Below are positions 7,209-16,254 of a stretch of DNA of 51,201 nt, piece after piece; within the stretch, counting starts at the first letter, position 1; each line of letters opens with the position of its first letter. Below the pieces are notes generated by a model. It worked only from the letters and a program-made list of their open reading frames with translations. It had not been told where the DNA came from and did not search any database. Position numbers and translations under genes: made by a program. Origin of the DNA: Desulfobulbus sp. (GTDB lineage: Bacteria > Desulfobacterota > Desulfobulbia > Desulfobulbales > Desulfobulbaceae). The stretch lies in the NCBI GenBank assembly GCA_028684915.1, contig JAQUEZ010000024.1, positions 1 through 51,201 of the forward strand, given 5' to 3'.

Positions 7209-7861
7209 TGCGGTTCCTTTTCTTCGGTATGCATTCGGTTAATCTGCAGGCCCGCATCCCACAGACTCTCGGTGAGTTTTTCCAGATCCTCGCCCTGTAC
7301 CTTGAGGGTGACTAGCTGATGTTCCTCGGAAAAATCGGCAAATACAGTGATGCCGAGCACGGTCATGCCGCATTTCTTAAACACCTGCATCATGGCGTAA
7401 AAAGCCGACGGGCTCTTATCGATTTTCAACTCAATGCGAGCCCCCTCTTTCCGCGCTCCCAGGACTTCAAGGAAAGCGTCAAAGATGTTGGTTTCGGTGA
7501 TGATGCCTACCAGCTCGTCCTCATGAACCACCAGCAGCGAACCGAATTTATGGGTCCGCATCAAGAGCGCAGCCTGTTCCAAAGGGGTGGACGGTTCCAC
7601 CGTGATTGGTGAAGGCGTCATGATAATTGCGGCGGTGATCCGACCGGCCTGTTCCAACTGTTCCGGGCCAATGCTGGGGTCAAAGATCGAGGGCATGGCG
7701 CGAAAGAGGTCCTCGCGGCTGATAATACCCACCAGCTTCCCCTCATCCACCACCGGCACCCGGCGGATGCGATGCTTCCGCATCATCTGCTCTACCTCGA
7801 TAATGGGTTGGCTGCTGCTGATCGTCAGGACATTGCTGGTCATCCATAATTTGACGAACAT
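7205..7861 (-). CDS. Two CBS domains plus C-terminal ACT-like domain
   Basis: This 218-residue protein begins with MFVKLWMTSNVLTI. Two CBS motifs follow, around residues 5-60 (MRKHRIRRVPVVDEGKLVGI) and 80-135 (MRTHKFGSLLVVHEDELVGI). An ACT-like beta-alpha-beta segment lies at about 145-210. CBS pairs bind adenosyl ligands such as AMP, ATP or NAD and act as sensors. The arrangement resembles AcuB-type proteins. The frame is open 31 codons further upstream, but CGGAG 7 bases before ATG 7861 and the 13-bp gap after the fapA stop support this start. The next gene overlaps by 4 bases. The ligand and partner cannot be read from the sequence. Confidence 0.85.
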   Translation of the reverse strand: MFVKLWMTSNVLTISSSQPIIEVEQMMRKHRIRRVPVVDEGKLVGIISREDLFRAMPSIFDPSIGPEQLEQAGRITAAIIMTPSPITVEPSTPLEQAALLMRTHKFGSLLVVHEDELVGIITETNIFDAFLEVLGARKEGARIELKIDKSPSAFYAMMQVFKKCGMTVLGITVFADFSEEHQLVTLKVQGEDLEKLTESLWDAGLQINRMHTEEKEPQ

Positions 7862-7874
7862 AGGGGACTCCGGG

Positions 7875-9842
7875 TTATTTTTTGTTGGGGAGGATAAGTA
7901 TATCTCGGTTGACGGCTCCGGGAGCAATATGCTCACGCAGACGAAAACAAACATTATGCATGGTTGAGGGTAAAATCATGGAGCTGTTGCCAATGCGAAT
8001 CTCGCTTCCGGCAAAAATGGTCCCCTTGACGACAATAGTGCACTCCAATGCGTGTGAGAGGCCCTGATCCGAGGCCGCATCCGCATCCGCATTGGCGGTA
8101 ATCAGGTTGAGTCTGTTGAACGCCTTGCGGCTGTCTTCGTACTCCTGCTGCAGTTCTTCGAATTCTTCACTCTCAGCCTCCGGGCCGAGGCGTCGACGCA
8201 GGGTCTCAAGCACCTCTTTGCGGACGGCTATGTCTCTTATCAGGGCATACATTTTATGTAACTGTTCCGGAGAGACGGCCGCTGCCAACAGGGAAGGCTC
8301 CGCGTTATCCGAGCCGATACTGCCCAGCACCATGGAATCGGCCGCCACCAGTTGCGAGGCGAGAATGCGCGCCCCAGGGGGACTGGTAAGGTTGCCGCCA
8401 CTGTGCAGCCGGCAGTAATAGGCACTTTTTCGCAGCAGGATAGACCCGCCTGCAAAGATACGACCCCGTTCGACAAACTGGATATCCACTTGACCCCGAC
8501 AGCGGACAACCGCGTATTCACCAATCAGCCCGGTCTGGACCACTACGTTGGCATCGGAGCGGACCTGGGCTTTTTCGATATTTCCCCGGATGAGAATATC
8601 TCCCAGGGCGTTTACCCGGAATTTAGGTTTGATCGAACCCCGGATTTCCAGAGCATCCCGAGAAACAATATTGCCGGTTTTAAAGTCGATATCCTGGGAG
8701 ATCACCTGCCGCGAACAGACCTTGACCGCTCCTTCGGAAACCAGGGAGAGGACGCCCGAACGCAAGGCCCGAATCTCACCTGAGCCCGGATCATAGGACG
8801 CATCATCAGTCACGCGCACGGTGATGTCCTTGCCTGTGGTCTGGGTTATGGTGTTGCCGAACACATCCGTGCCCGGACTGCCGGGGGTTGGCGGTACCCG
8901 AACCGCAATCACCTGGTCCTTGTTGACTCCGATGAACATGTTGCGTTCTCGGTAGTCGATTTCTCCATTGCCCATGACCTTTCCCGGCATGGGGCCGATA
9001 TCCATGGCAAAGCGGAGCCAGGCATCCCGTCCTTTGATCGGCAAGATGCCAAGGGCGATGGTCTGGGTTTGCGGCTGCTGCTGTTGGCCACAATGGTCCA
9101 GACATTGCTCTATTGCTCGCGGCAGGCGACCGTAGCTGATCTGCATGGTTTCCAGCTCATGCTCAATGGTTTCAGCATCCGGGAGCAGATGGCCCGAAGG
9201 CGCAGGCTTGAGGTTAAGCAGAGCCTGCATCTTGTCCGGAGTCACCTGAATCAGGGGCTCGATGCCGAGGTGCAGGTGCTCGATTCCGGCCTTGCGGGTG
9301 GTGTAAAGCAGGGGGTAACCGGTAGCGGTAGCCAGCAGATGCTCACCAGGTTCATCGAGTGCAGTGTGGTCTCCGGCGACAATGTTCTGCTCCGGAGGAA
9401 AGGGACAGGATACCTCCTGGCCATAAATATTCTTGCCGGTTTCAGGATGACTGGCAGGGCCGTGATCGGCCAGGACCTCACCGTTCTGGACTAGGGGAAA
9501 GATCAGCGTTTCCTTGGATTCTTCGCTTCCGTCCTGGTTGAGGGATGTTACGTGAAGAGGAAAAGGCGTATGGAGCGGATGCAACCCTTTTTGCCCCATC
9601 CTGGGCGCTGTTCCTTGGGCAATCAGGAGAGGGGTCTCAAGTTTGCGCCCATTCACCCGCGCCACTTCTGCCTGCTTGAGCAGGTCCTGATTTAGGCCGT
9701 GCACGATGTGCGCTGCAGAGAGCTGGTCAAAAAAAGATTGGTCAGAGCGCAGGGGAATATCCGCGGAATGCCCGGCCTCGCAAGACAAACTGGCCTGAAG
9801 CTGATCCGGGCTGATATGAAGAAAATAGGCCGTGCTGCTCAA
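7875..9842 (-). CDS. FapA family protein (DUF342)
   Basis: This large cytoplasmic protein of 655 residues belongs to the FapA/DUF342 family. The N-terminal 180 residues are divergent. The FapA region follows (IAVRVPPTPGSPGTDVFGN, then repeats such as GDILIRGNIEKAQVRSDANV and SGVLSLVSEGAVKVCSR), consistent with a right-handed beta-helix. A coiled-coil-like segment lies near residues 540-580. Members influence polar flagellum assembly or surface polymer formation, but no flagellar genes are in this window, so the role is open. The start codon appears to be TTG at 9842, as no ATG is available near the beginning of the homologous region. It heads an operon with the CBS-ACT gene 13 bp downstream. 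Confidence 0.85.
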   Translation of the reverse strand: MSSTAYFLHISPDQLQASLSCEAGHSADIPLRSDQSFFDQLSAAHIVHGLNQDLLKQAEVARVNGRKLETPLLIAQGTAPRMGQKGLHPLHTPFPLHVTSLNQDGSEESKETLIFPLVQNGEVLADHGPASHPETGKNIYGQEVSCPFPPEQNIVAGDHTALDEPGEHLLATATGYPLLYTTRKAGIEHLHLGIEPLIQVTPDKMQALLNLKPAPSGHLLPDAETIEHELETMQISYGRLPRAIEQCLDHCGQQQQPQTQTIALGILPIKGRDAWLRFAMDIGPMPGKVMGNGEIDYRERNMFIGVNKDQVIAVRVPPTPGSPGTDVFGNTITQTTGKDITVRVTDDASYDPGSGEIRALRSGVLSLVSEGAVKVCSRQVISQDIDFKTGNIVSRDALEIRGSIKPKFRVNALGDILIRGNIEKAQVRSDANVVVQTGLIGEYAVVRCRGQVDIQFVERGRIFAGGSILLRKSAYYCRLHSGGNLTSPPGARILASQLVAADSMVLGSIGSDNAEPSLLAAAVSPEQLHKMYALIRDIAVRKEVLETLRRRLGPEAESEEFEELQQEYEDSRKAFNRLNLITANADADAASDQGLSHALECTIVVKGTIFAGSEIRIGNSSMILPSTMHNVCFRLREHIAPGAVNRDILILPNKK

Positions 9843-10342
9843 GTGCCGCTCTCTGGATGATCACTGGTTGCTAAAAAAAAAGGCAGTTTCGTGAAAAGAA
9901 GCGAGAATATACGTCCCGTGTTTATCACGCACTGTTTCGCAAATGGACTGTCTCGATTTTTTCAGGTTTTACGAGAAGATCATTACTGTCGAACTCGTAA
10001 AAAGTCCATCACACTCTAGAAGGTGGCTAGGTAAAAACACAGATAGACAAGGAACCGTGTTTTTTCCGGCGTGAAGGCATACATCAGGTATGTCGAGTGT
10101 CGGGAAAAATGCTGCGACGCAGGAGGTCGAAGTTTTTACGACGCCATCATTACTTCTTTGATAGCACAAAGCACTCAGCGCAACAAGGCCGGAACCCTTG
10201 AAAAATCAAGGGATGGCACAGTTGGCGCAAAATAATCATCGCCTCTCCTGGGACCACAACGATCGCCTTGTGCCATTAATGTTCATCCGTGCGCAGGTTA
10301 AGCGACTCAAGATGGGAGGGTATATCGTAGAGTGGTCTGCAA
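9843..10342. other. 500-bp intergenic region holding a MITE-like repeat
   Basis: The gap lies between the fapA start and the 3' end of the HNH gene. It contains the full-length dispersed repeat (9987-10149) and a small perfect hairpin, CCCTTGA (10195-10201) with TCAAGGG (10206-10212). A GG-N10-GC arrangement reminiscent of a sigma-54 site lies at 10214-10228, but it points at no gene. No convincing coding frame was found. Confidence 0.6.
9987..10149 (-). mobile_element. 163-bp MITE-like element, full-length copy of the dispersed repeat (copy 3)
   Basis: The ends are imperfect terminal inverted repeats: TGTCGAACTCGTAAAAAGTC at the left and AAGTTTTTACGACGCCATCA at the right. The core of both is TCGTAAAAA or its complement. 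The 9-mer ATCATTACT occurs at 9979-9987 and again at 10146-10154, consistent with a target-site duplication that partly overlaps the ends. The interior encodes nothing convincing. Fragments of the same element occur at 194-235, 4851-4870, 37548-37613 and 47905-47977. A transposase that could move it is not in the window. Confidence 0.7.
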
Positions 10343-10657
10343 TTATTCCTTGCGTCGCTGTAGTTCCTCCATGTACTCATCCCACTCGATGGGTAAGGCA
10401 TTTTTTTTCTTAGTATTGCATTCCTTACAGCTAGGAACGAGATTGTCCTTGGTGCTGCGTCCCCCCCTGGCTAGAGGGATGACATGGTCCATGGTCAGGC
10501 TGTGATACCCCACCTTTTGGCCGCAGTACCAGCAGGTCCCGGTGGAGGTCTTCTGTTGCCACCAACGGCTCTTGCGCAGTTCACGGGCTTTTTGGCGTTC
10601 AGCCTTGATCAGGGCTTCGTCTATGGCTCCGAGACTGAAAAAATTATCCATGCTCAA
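10343..10657 (-). CDS. Small HNH endonuclease-fold protein
   Basis: This 104-residue protein carries a complete HNH motif: a zinc-binding CWYCG, the DHVIPLARGG active-site strand with His, the Asn of DNLVPSCKECN, and the second Cys pair. The N-terminal 35 residues are helical and basic, as in stand-alone HNH proteins of bacterial chromosomes. Its start overlaps the folC stop by 4 bases, so it is co-expressed with folC and the helicase. Such proteins are usually structure- or nick-specific nucleases of unknown biological role. Proximity to a UvrD-type helicase makes a DNA repair role attractive but unproven. Confidence 0.85.
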   Translation of the reverse strand: MSMDNFFSLGAIDEALIKAERQKARELRKSRWWQQKTSTGTCWYCGQKVGYHSLTMDHVIPLARGGRSTKDNLVPSCKECNTKKKNALPIEWDEYMEELQRRKE

Positions 10658-11937
10658 GCCTCCTTTTTGAGTAACAGATGGCGAAGAATCCCCACCAGGT
10701 AGAGTGATCCGCTCACGCAGATCAAATCGTACTCGGTGGAGAGCGCAAGTGCATGTTCCAAGGCAGATTCCGCTGGCTCAATGCAGTGCGCTTTTTCCTG
10801 GATGCATTGGGGAAGCCGATCTTTGAGGGTTTGCGGGTCTGCTGAGCGCTCACTCTCTGCCCGAGTAAGGATCAGGCTGTCGGTGAACGCGAGAATACGC
10901 TCAAAGGCCGGGCCCATGGCCTTATCGGCCATATTACCCCAGATCAGCAGTAATCGATCCCTTGGAAACCCGTGGCTGAGCGACTGACAGAGTTGGGTCA
11001 CTCCGGCCTCGTTATGGGCTCCGTCAAAGAGGATTCGACGATTTTTCCCCTCGCAGGTGGCGTGTACCAACTCCATCCGTCCCGGCCACTTGACTTGGTC
11101 AAGTCCAGTGCGAATCTGATCCTGTGAGAGGGGGAGTTCGTGCTGTAAGATTTCAAGAGCACCCAGCGCCAAGCTGGTATTGATCCCCTGGTGCGCACCC
11201 GAAAGTCTTAAGGGATAGTGATGGTGACTCCCGGCCAGGGCGGTATAATCCAACCCCTCTGCCACGGCTTGTCCGTGAAAGTCGCGACCAAAGAGATAGA
11301 GGGGACTTTTCTGCTGCAGGCATCGCGCAACGATCACCGGCAGGGCCTCTGGTTCACGACCAGAAAAGACGACCGGTAATCCAGGTTTGATGATACCGGC
11401 CTTTTCTCCGGCAATGGCTGCGATGGTGTTGCCCAGATACTGTTCATGATCGCGGCTGATATCGGTGATGATCGAAACCAGCGGAGTGACCACGTTGGTG
11501 GCATCCAATCTGCCCCCCATGCCGGTTTCGAGAATGATAACCTCGGCCTTTTGCCGACTGAACCAGAGCAGGGCCAGGATCGTGGTCAGCTCGAAATAGG
11601 TGGGGTGGGGCTGTCGCTTAATAAAATGAGCGAGTTCGTTGATCAGTTCGGTGAAATCGGCCTCAGAAATCCAGGTGTTGCCGATGCGAAACCGTTCTCG
11701 CACCGAATGGAGATGGGGCGAGGAGTAAAACCCGGTCCGATAGCCTCCGGCTCCAAGGCAGGCGAGCAAGGTGGCGCCCACCGATCCCTTGCCGTTGGTC
11801 CCGGCGATATGAATGATTTTGAGCGTATCCTGGGGATCACCCAATGCATGGAGTAGTTCGCGGGTGGTTTCAAGCCCCAGCTTGATTTTGAAAAACTGGT
11901 GCTGATCAAGCCAGGCGCAGGCTTCCTGGTAGGTCAT
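10654..11937 (-). CDS. folC: Bifunctional dihydrofolate/folylpolyglutamate synthase
   Basis: This 427-residue Mur-ligase-fold enzyme matches the usual FolC length. The ATP loop is GTNGKGSVGATLLA near residue 47, followed by the conserved SPHLHSVRERFRI and LETGMGGRLDATNVV blocks and the DISRDHEQYLGNTIAAIAGEKAGI segment. The C-terminal domain has FDGAHNEAGV. The enzyme ligates glutamate to dihydropteroate and to folates in the cytoplasm. It lies 44 bp after the helicase gene and overlaps the HNH gene by 4 bases. AGGAA is present about 10 bases before the ATG. Confidence 0.95.
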   Translation of the reverse strand: MTYQEACAWLDQHQFFKIKLGLETTRELLHALGDPQDTLKIIHIAGTNGKGSVGATLLACLGAGGYRTGFYSSPHLHSVRERFRIGNTWISEADFTELINELAHFIKRQPHPTYFELTTILALLWFSRQKAEVIILETGMGGRLDATNVVTPLVSIITDISRDHEQYLGNTIAAIAGEKAGIIKPGLPVVFSGREPEALPVIVARCLQQKSPLYLFGRDFHGQAVAEGLDYTALAGSHHHYPLRLSGAHQGINTSLALGALEILQHELPLSQDQIRTGLDQVKWPGRMELVHATCEGKNRRILFDGAHNEAGVTQLCQSLSHGFPRDRLLLIWGNMADKAMGPAFERILAFTDSLILTRAESERSADPQTLKDRLPQCIQEKAHCIEPAESALEHALALSTEYDLICVSGSLYLVGILRHLLLKKEA

Positions 11938-11981
11938 GGAGTGATGTTCCTGAAAGTGAGCAAAGGGGACAATAATGCCCC

Positions 11982-14198
11982 TCAGGTGAAAATCTCGAGC
12001 TTGGCATAATCCAAATGAAGGATTTTGGTACCGTGTCGATCAAAGCGGACCTCAACCCTTCGCGGGCCGGGAATGGAGATAATTCGTCCCAAGCCGAAAA
12101 AGGTATGGTTGACCTGCATGCCTTCCTTATAGGCGACCCGTGCCGACTCCACCCGAGGTGCGGCCAGGGGCGTGTCAAAATTTTCACGGTCCGGTCGTGG
12201 CACAATAGGCCCGGATTGGGAGCAACCAGGTTCTTCTTTGACGTAGAGGCCACCGCTGATTTCGCGAAGAAAGGGAGTGAGATTGGCCCGCATGGTTTGC
12301 CGGTCGGCGGTCATCATCTCACGCGGGTAGGTTAGGTAAAGCTGTTTTTTGGCACGGGTGCAGGCCACATACAACAGGCGCCGCTCCTCCTCAAACTGTT
12401 CGCCGGGTACTGCATTCTGATGGGGAAATCGCCCCTCGGCAAGCCCTATGACAAATACCGTGCCCCACTCAAGTCCCTTGGATGAATGGATAGTTGAGAG
12501 GGTCAACCGTTGCGAGTCTACCTCGAGTACATCCTCGGTATTGCTCATATCCGGTGGATCCAAGGCCGTGTCGTCGACAAAGGACTGGAGATCGCCGTAA
12601 CCGGCAATGAGCACCTTGAACTGATCCAGATCACGGCGGCGTTTGGGGTAGTCGTCGTAGTAGATCTTCTCAAACACTGGCTCATAGTAGGTCATGACCA
12701 GGTCAAACTGGTCCGAAGGCGACTGCGAAGGTTGTACCAACCGAGCGAGCATGGCGTTGAGCTGGCTAAATTGCTCCTTCCAGGCCGCGCCAGGTCGGTA
12801 TTTGGCCAGAGCCTCCACTGGGGTGTCGTTTTCGCGGATGGACTCGAGGATCTTGCTGACCGTTTTCGGGCCGACCTTGTCGAGTTGCAGCAGAATTCGA
12901 TTCCAACTTAGGTTATCCCAAGGGTTGATAACGATGCGGAAAAAAGAAATTAAATCCTTGATGTGGGCTGATTCAGTGAGCTTAAGCCCGCCGCGTTTGT
13001 CAAAGTCAAAACCTTGGCTGGCCAGTTCAATCTCGAGTTTATAGGAGTGGAAGCCGGAGCGGAATAGAACGGCCATGTCGTTAAGGGGGGTTCCCTCATT
13101 ATGGCGCTGTTTAATTTCACGAGCGATGTAGCGGGCCTCGGTCGCCTCATTGGGGGCAACAATTAACTGCGGCCGGACACCGCCGGTAATGCTGGTGAAC
13201 AAGGTTTTGGTGAACTTCTGTTCAGCGCAGGCAATGACCGCATTGGTCAGTTGGAGAATAGGTTCGGTGGAACGGTAGTTTTCTTCGAGTTTGACAATTT
13301 TTGCACCGGGAAACTGGTCGGGAAAACGCATGATATTGTAGAAATCAGCGCCACGAAAACTGTAGATCGATTGGGCATCGTCACCGACCACCATGACGTT
13401 GTTATGGGTGTAGGCCAGAAGACGCACGATATCTGCCTGCAACTGGTTGGTATCCTGGTATTCATCGACAAGAATATAGCGAAACCGGTTAGAAAGATCG
13501 GTCCGCGCCTGCTCCGAATCCATCAGCAGTTTTTTCCAGTAGACCAGAAGATCGTCATAATCCATCAACCCATGATCGAGCTTGAATTGGCGGTAATGCT
13601 CGGCGATGGTATAAAAATCAGGAATGAATTCGGTGAAATGAACCTGCTCCTGATGCACCAATTGCTCGATGCTCGCGGCCTTGTTGATTGCACCGCTAAC
13701 CAGGTTCATCACAACCCGTTTAGAGGGAAAGCGCTTGCTAGAGCCTGCCATGCCCAAGGAGGACTTGAGTAGGTTGATGATTCCTTCTGCATCACCCCGA
13801 TCAATGATGGTGAATTTGGAGCCGATGTCGATATGGTGGCCATAGCGACGAAGGAGAATATTGGCGGTGGCGTGGAAGGTCCCGCCCATAACTCGACGGC
13901 AGGACCCGGCGGTCAACTCATCGGCCCTGTGGAGCATCTCCTGGGCAGCTCTGCGAGTAAAGGTGAGCAGCAGGATTGATTCCGGCTCAACTCCTTGCTC
14001 AATCAGATAGGCCATGCGATAGACCAGGGTCCGGGTTTTACCGGAACCTGCCCCGGCAATAACCAGGATCGGCCCTTCGCCATGGGTGGCGGCGGTGTAT
14101 TGGGCAGGATTGAGCACCTCAGGGGTGACGGCGCTTTCCGGGTGGGTTGCTCCCGGTTCGGGTGTCGGTTCGGTATTGGAAAAAAGATGACGTTGCAT
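11982..14198 (-). CDS. UvrD/PcrA-type superfamily 1 DNA helicase
   Basis: This 738-residue SF1A helicase has Walker A as GAGSGKTRT (after a Q-motif region LNPAQYTAA), Walker B as VDEYQDTNQ, motif III as GDDAQSIYSFRGA and motif IV as LEENYRST. The C-terminal motifs include STIHSSKGLEW and LLYVACTRAKKQLYLTYP. The end carries the small Tudor-like domain typical of PcrA/UvrD (GMQVNHTFFGLGRIISI). It unwinds DNA 3' to 5' in repair or replication restart. The frame is open to 14291, and ATG 14198 was chosen because the preceding residues look non-conserved. No start has a good Shine-Dalgarno site. It is the first gene of the helicase-folC-HNH operon. Confidence 0.92.
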   Translation of the reverse strand: MQRHLFSNTEPTPEPGATHPESAVTPEVLNPAQYTAATHGEGPILVIAGAGSGKTRTLVYRMAYLIEQGVEPESILLLTFTRRAAQEMLHRADELTAGSCRRVMGGTFHATANILLRRYGHHIDIGSKFTIIDRGDAEGIINLLKSSLGMAGSSKRFPSKRVVMNLVSGAINKAASIEQLVHQEQVHFTEFIPDFYTIAEHYRQFKLDHGLMDYDDLLVYWKKLLMDSEQARTDLSNRFRYILVDEYQDTNQLQADIVRLLAYTHNNVMVVGDDAQSIYSFRGADFYNIMRFPDQFPGAKIVKLEENYRSTEPILQLTNAVIACAEQKFTKTLFTSITGGVRPQLIVAPNEATEARYIAREIKQRHNEGTPLNDMAVLFRSGFHSYKLEIELASQGFDFDKRGGLKLTESAHIKDLISFFRIVINPWDNLSWNRILLQLDKVGPKTVSKILESIRENDTPVEALAKYRPGAAWKEQFSQLNAMLARLVQPSQSPSDQFDLVMTYYEPVFEKIYYDDYPKRRRDLDQFKVLIAGYGDLQSFVDDTALDPPDMSNTEDVLEVDSQRLTLSTIHSSKGLEWGTVFVIGLAEGRFPHQNAVPGEQFEEERRLLYVACTRAKKQLYLTYPREMMTADRQTMRANLTPFLREISGGLYVKEEPGCSQSGPIVPRPDRENFDTPLAAPRVESARVAYKEGMQVNHTFFGLGRIISIPGPRRVEVRFDRHGTKILHLDYAKLEIFT

Positions 14199-14404
14199 AG
14201 TCGGTTTTCTACCACAGAGGGCCAGGTGCTGCAATGGTGTTGACATGGACTGGGGGGAATGGGTAAAGTCGCAGCGACGAACGAGGCCCATTTTTAATGA
14301 GATGTGGAACTTGTTGAAACGATAAATGATTTCTCTCGAAAAGGTATATTATATAACCTCTTGAGGGACTCCGCCAAATTTTTGACGAATAGTTGGAGCT
14401 GTAG

Positions 14405-14800
14405 ATGCAACCTGCGCAGATTTTTACACCGACCGCCCTTGCGACCCTTTTCCCCCCCGAGCGAACGCATGATTTTTTTGATGCCCTCTTTGGCGATGCG
14501 GAGGAAGGCGCCTATGACATCACCCTCAGTTTTGAAGGCTATGATGAAGGAAAAAATAGCGTGCGTTTTTTGCTCAACTTGCACGAACGTCCGGGCCGTT
14601 GCCTGGCCTGCAACCTGACCCACGGACTACCTGAGGTTTTTAAACGGCACCCGATCATCAACGTTAAGGGCTTGGTCGAGGATATTGTTCAACTGCTCGG
14701 CGATGGGGTTTCCTGTGAGGATTGGCAGCTAGGAAGTACCATCCAAAAGGGACGCGCCCTGCACTGTATTCCGGTGCTGATTAAACTTAAGGGCGCTTGA
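14405..14800 (+). CDS. Hypothetical conserved-looking protein
   Basis: This 131-residue soluble protein has a balanced composition and no signal or membrane segment. GGAG lies 6 bases before the ATG, and an AT-rich stretch with TATATT (14345) and TATATA (14350) upstream could hold a -10 box. It has an acidic N-terminal half (FFDALFGDAEEGAYDITLSF) and a basic C-terminal half ending in PVLIKLKGA. I recognise it only as a short protein of the kind seen in sulfate-reducing Desulfobacterota. It stands alone between the helicase and a diguanylate cyclase gene, both on the opposite strand. Confidence 0.7.
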   Translation: MQPAQIFTPTALATLFPPERTHDFFDALFGDAEEGAYDITLSFEGYDEGKNSVRFLLNLHERPGRCLACNLTHGLPEVFKRHPIINVKGLVEDIVQLLGDGVSCEDWQLGSTIQKGRALHCIPVLIKLKGA

Positions 14801-14921
14801 TACAGATAAACGCACCAACCGAAGAGCATCTCGACCAAGGGGCGTGAGCTCCATCGCGTCGCTGAGGATTTTTTGTGTTCCCAATATTAGCTTTATCCTT
14901 GCTGGAGCCGATGTTGTTGAA

Positions 14922-14957
14922 TAAAAAAACGCCGTTTCTCCTCGGAGAAACGGCGTT
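14922..14957 (-). terminator. Rho-independent terminator after the diguanylate cyclase gene
   Basis: Read on the minus strand, AACGCCGTTTCTCC pairs with GGAGAAACGGCGTT (14928-14941 with 14944-14957), followed by seven T. It lies about 30 bp beyond the stop of the minus-strand GGDEF gene. The stem is long and GC-rich. Confidence 0.9.
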
Positions 14958-14988
14958 GATGATGAGCGTCGAATAAAGAGAGGGGGAG

Positions 14989-15993
14989 TCAGTTCACAGC
15001 CACCTGCGCCCGGCCGTTGGCCTTGGCCTGGTAGAGGATGTCGTCGGCGCGTTCGATCCAACTGTTGATGTCCATATCGCCTGACCACTCGGAAAGTCCG
15101 ATACTGACGGCCAGTCGCCCGGCAGCGGTATCGATATTGAGCTCCTCCACTGCCTGGCAGAGTCGTTCGGCCAGAAAACGGGCATCCTGCAGGGCTGTAT
15201 CCGGCAGCACGAGAAGAAACTCATCCCCGCCCATCCGCACCAGTAGGTCGGTCAGGCGAATCTGTTTTTTCAGTACCTCCGCTACCTGTTTGAGCGCCTG
15301 GTCACCCATGAGATGGCCCATGGAATCATTCACTGCCTTGAAATGGTCCAGATCCAACGCGGCTAGGGTTAAGGGGTGAGCGTGCCGTTTGGCTTGCTCG
15401 ACGATCGATCCGATCCGCTCCTTAAACACATAGCGGTTGGGTAAACCAGTGAGGGTATCCTTTCGAGCCTGGGCGAAAATCTCTTCATAGTCAAGTGCCC
15501 GCTTGAGGGGATCGGCGAGAATCATTAGCGATTCTTCGATAAATTCCAGTTCGTCTTCGCTCAGCGGTTTCCCCTTACGCAACATGACCAGTACCCCGTA
15601 ACATTCGCCGGAGTCGATAATCCAACGATGGACGTGAAAACCATCGAGCTGAGAGGGGCATTTTTCCGTTGCGGATTCAGGTTCGAGCAGTTCCTGGGCC
15701 AGTTGGATGGCCTGACGTCGTTTTGGCCCATGGTAAGAGCAGAACATGTGCATCCGTTGCCGACAGGGGTTGTGGTAGCCAATCAGTTCATGGCCAACAA
15801 ATTCCATCAGCCAAATCGAATACGCCTCAATCATTGCCGGCAAATCGAGAATGCCAGCCATTCTCTGGTAGAGTGTATTGATTTTTTTCAGCTTTTCCGA
15901 CTGTTGCCGGTAGTGGCTCAACTCGGTCAGCAGGTTTTCCATGGTGGAGGCAATTTTTACATCAACCTGCTTTTCTAAAGCTTTCATTTCCAT
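14989..15993 (-). CDS. Diguanylate cyclase with GAF-like N-terminal sensor
   Basis: This 334-residue protein has an N-terminal coiled coil (about 1-45), a GAF-like region (about 50-165) and a GGDEF domain (about 175-334). The active-site loop MGGDEF is intact. An inhibitory RxxD site (RLTD) precedes it by exactly five residues, so the enzyme should make cyclic di-GMP from two GTP and be product-inhibited. The DxLTGLPNR signature starts the domain. There is no membrane segment, so the sensor acts in the cytoplasm. Its ligand is unknown. It is a single gene with its own terminator and is divergent from nagZ. Confidence 0.92.
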   Translation of the reverse strand: MEMKALEKQVDVKIASTMENLLTELSHYRQQSEKLKKINTLYQRMAGILDLPAMIEAYSIWLMEFVGHELIGYHNPCRQRMHMFCSYHGPKRRQAIQLAQELLEPESATEKCPSQLDGFHVHRWIIDSGECYGVLVMLRKGKPLSEDELEFIEESLMILADPLKRALDYEEIFAQARKDTLTGLPNRYVFKERIGSIVEQAKRHAHPLTLAALDLDHFKAVNDSMGHLMGDQALKQVAEVLKKQIRLTDLLVRMGGDEFLLVLPDTALQDARFLAERLCQAVEELNIDTAAGRLAVSIGLSEWSGDMDINSWIERADDILYQAKANGRAQVAVN

Positions 15994-16254
15994 GGCATGT
16001 TCACGTGTTGGAGAATTCCGGGAGTTGAAGACTCGTTGAGTGTCGGCCCGACAGCCCTGAAGGGATTGGCCGATAATGTTTTCGCAGAATTTGTAGCGAA
16101 ATATATGCCTGTTAAAGTAAAAAATATTTTTCTTTGTGAAAAGAAGGTGTTAAATTTTTGATACCTAATTTTCCAATCACATGCAAGCGATAACTTGCCT
16201 CCGTTGTCATTTTCCCGACAGGGTAAATTTTAGAGTGAAATTCGAGGGTAATAG

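Noticed and set aside
9969..10169. A 66-codon minus-strand frame inside the dispersed repeat
   Set aside because: It consists almost wholly of repeat sequence and fragments of it elsewhere are not open, so it is not a gene.
10214..10229. Sigma-54-like GG-N10-GC site
   Set aside because: It points toward the 3' end of a minus-strand gene and the -12 element matches poorly.
10198..10413. A short plus-strand frame (MAQLAQNNHRLSW...) upstream of and antisense to the HNH gene end
   Set aside because: The first 40 residues look plausible, but the rest is antisense to the HNH gene, and only a weak AAGGG abuts the ATG at 10213. It could be a relic.
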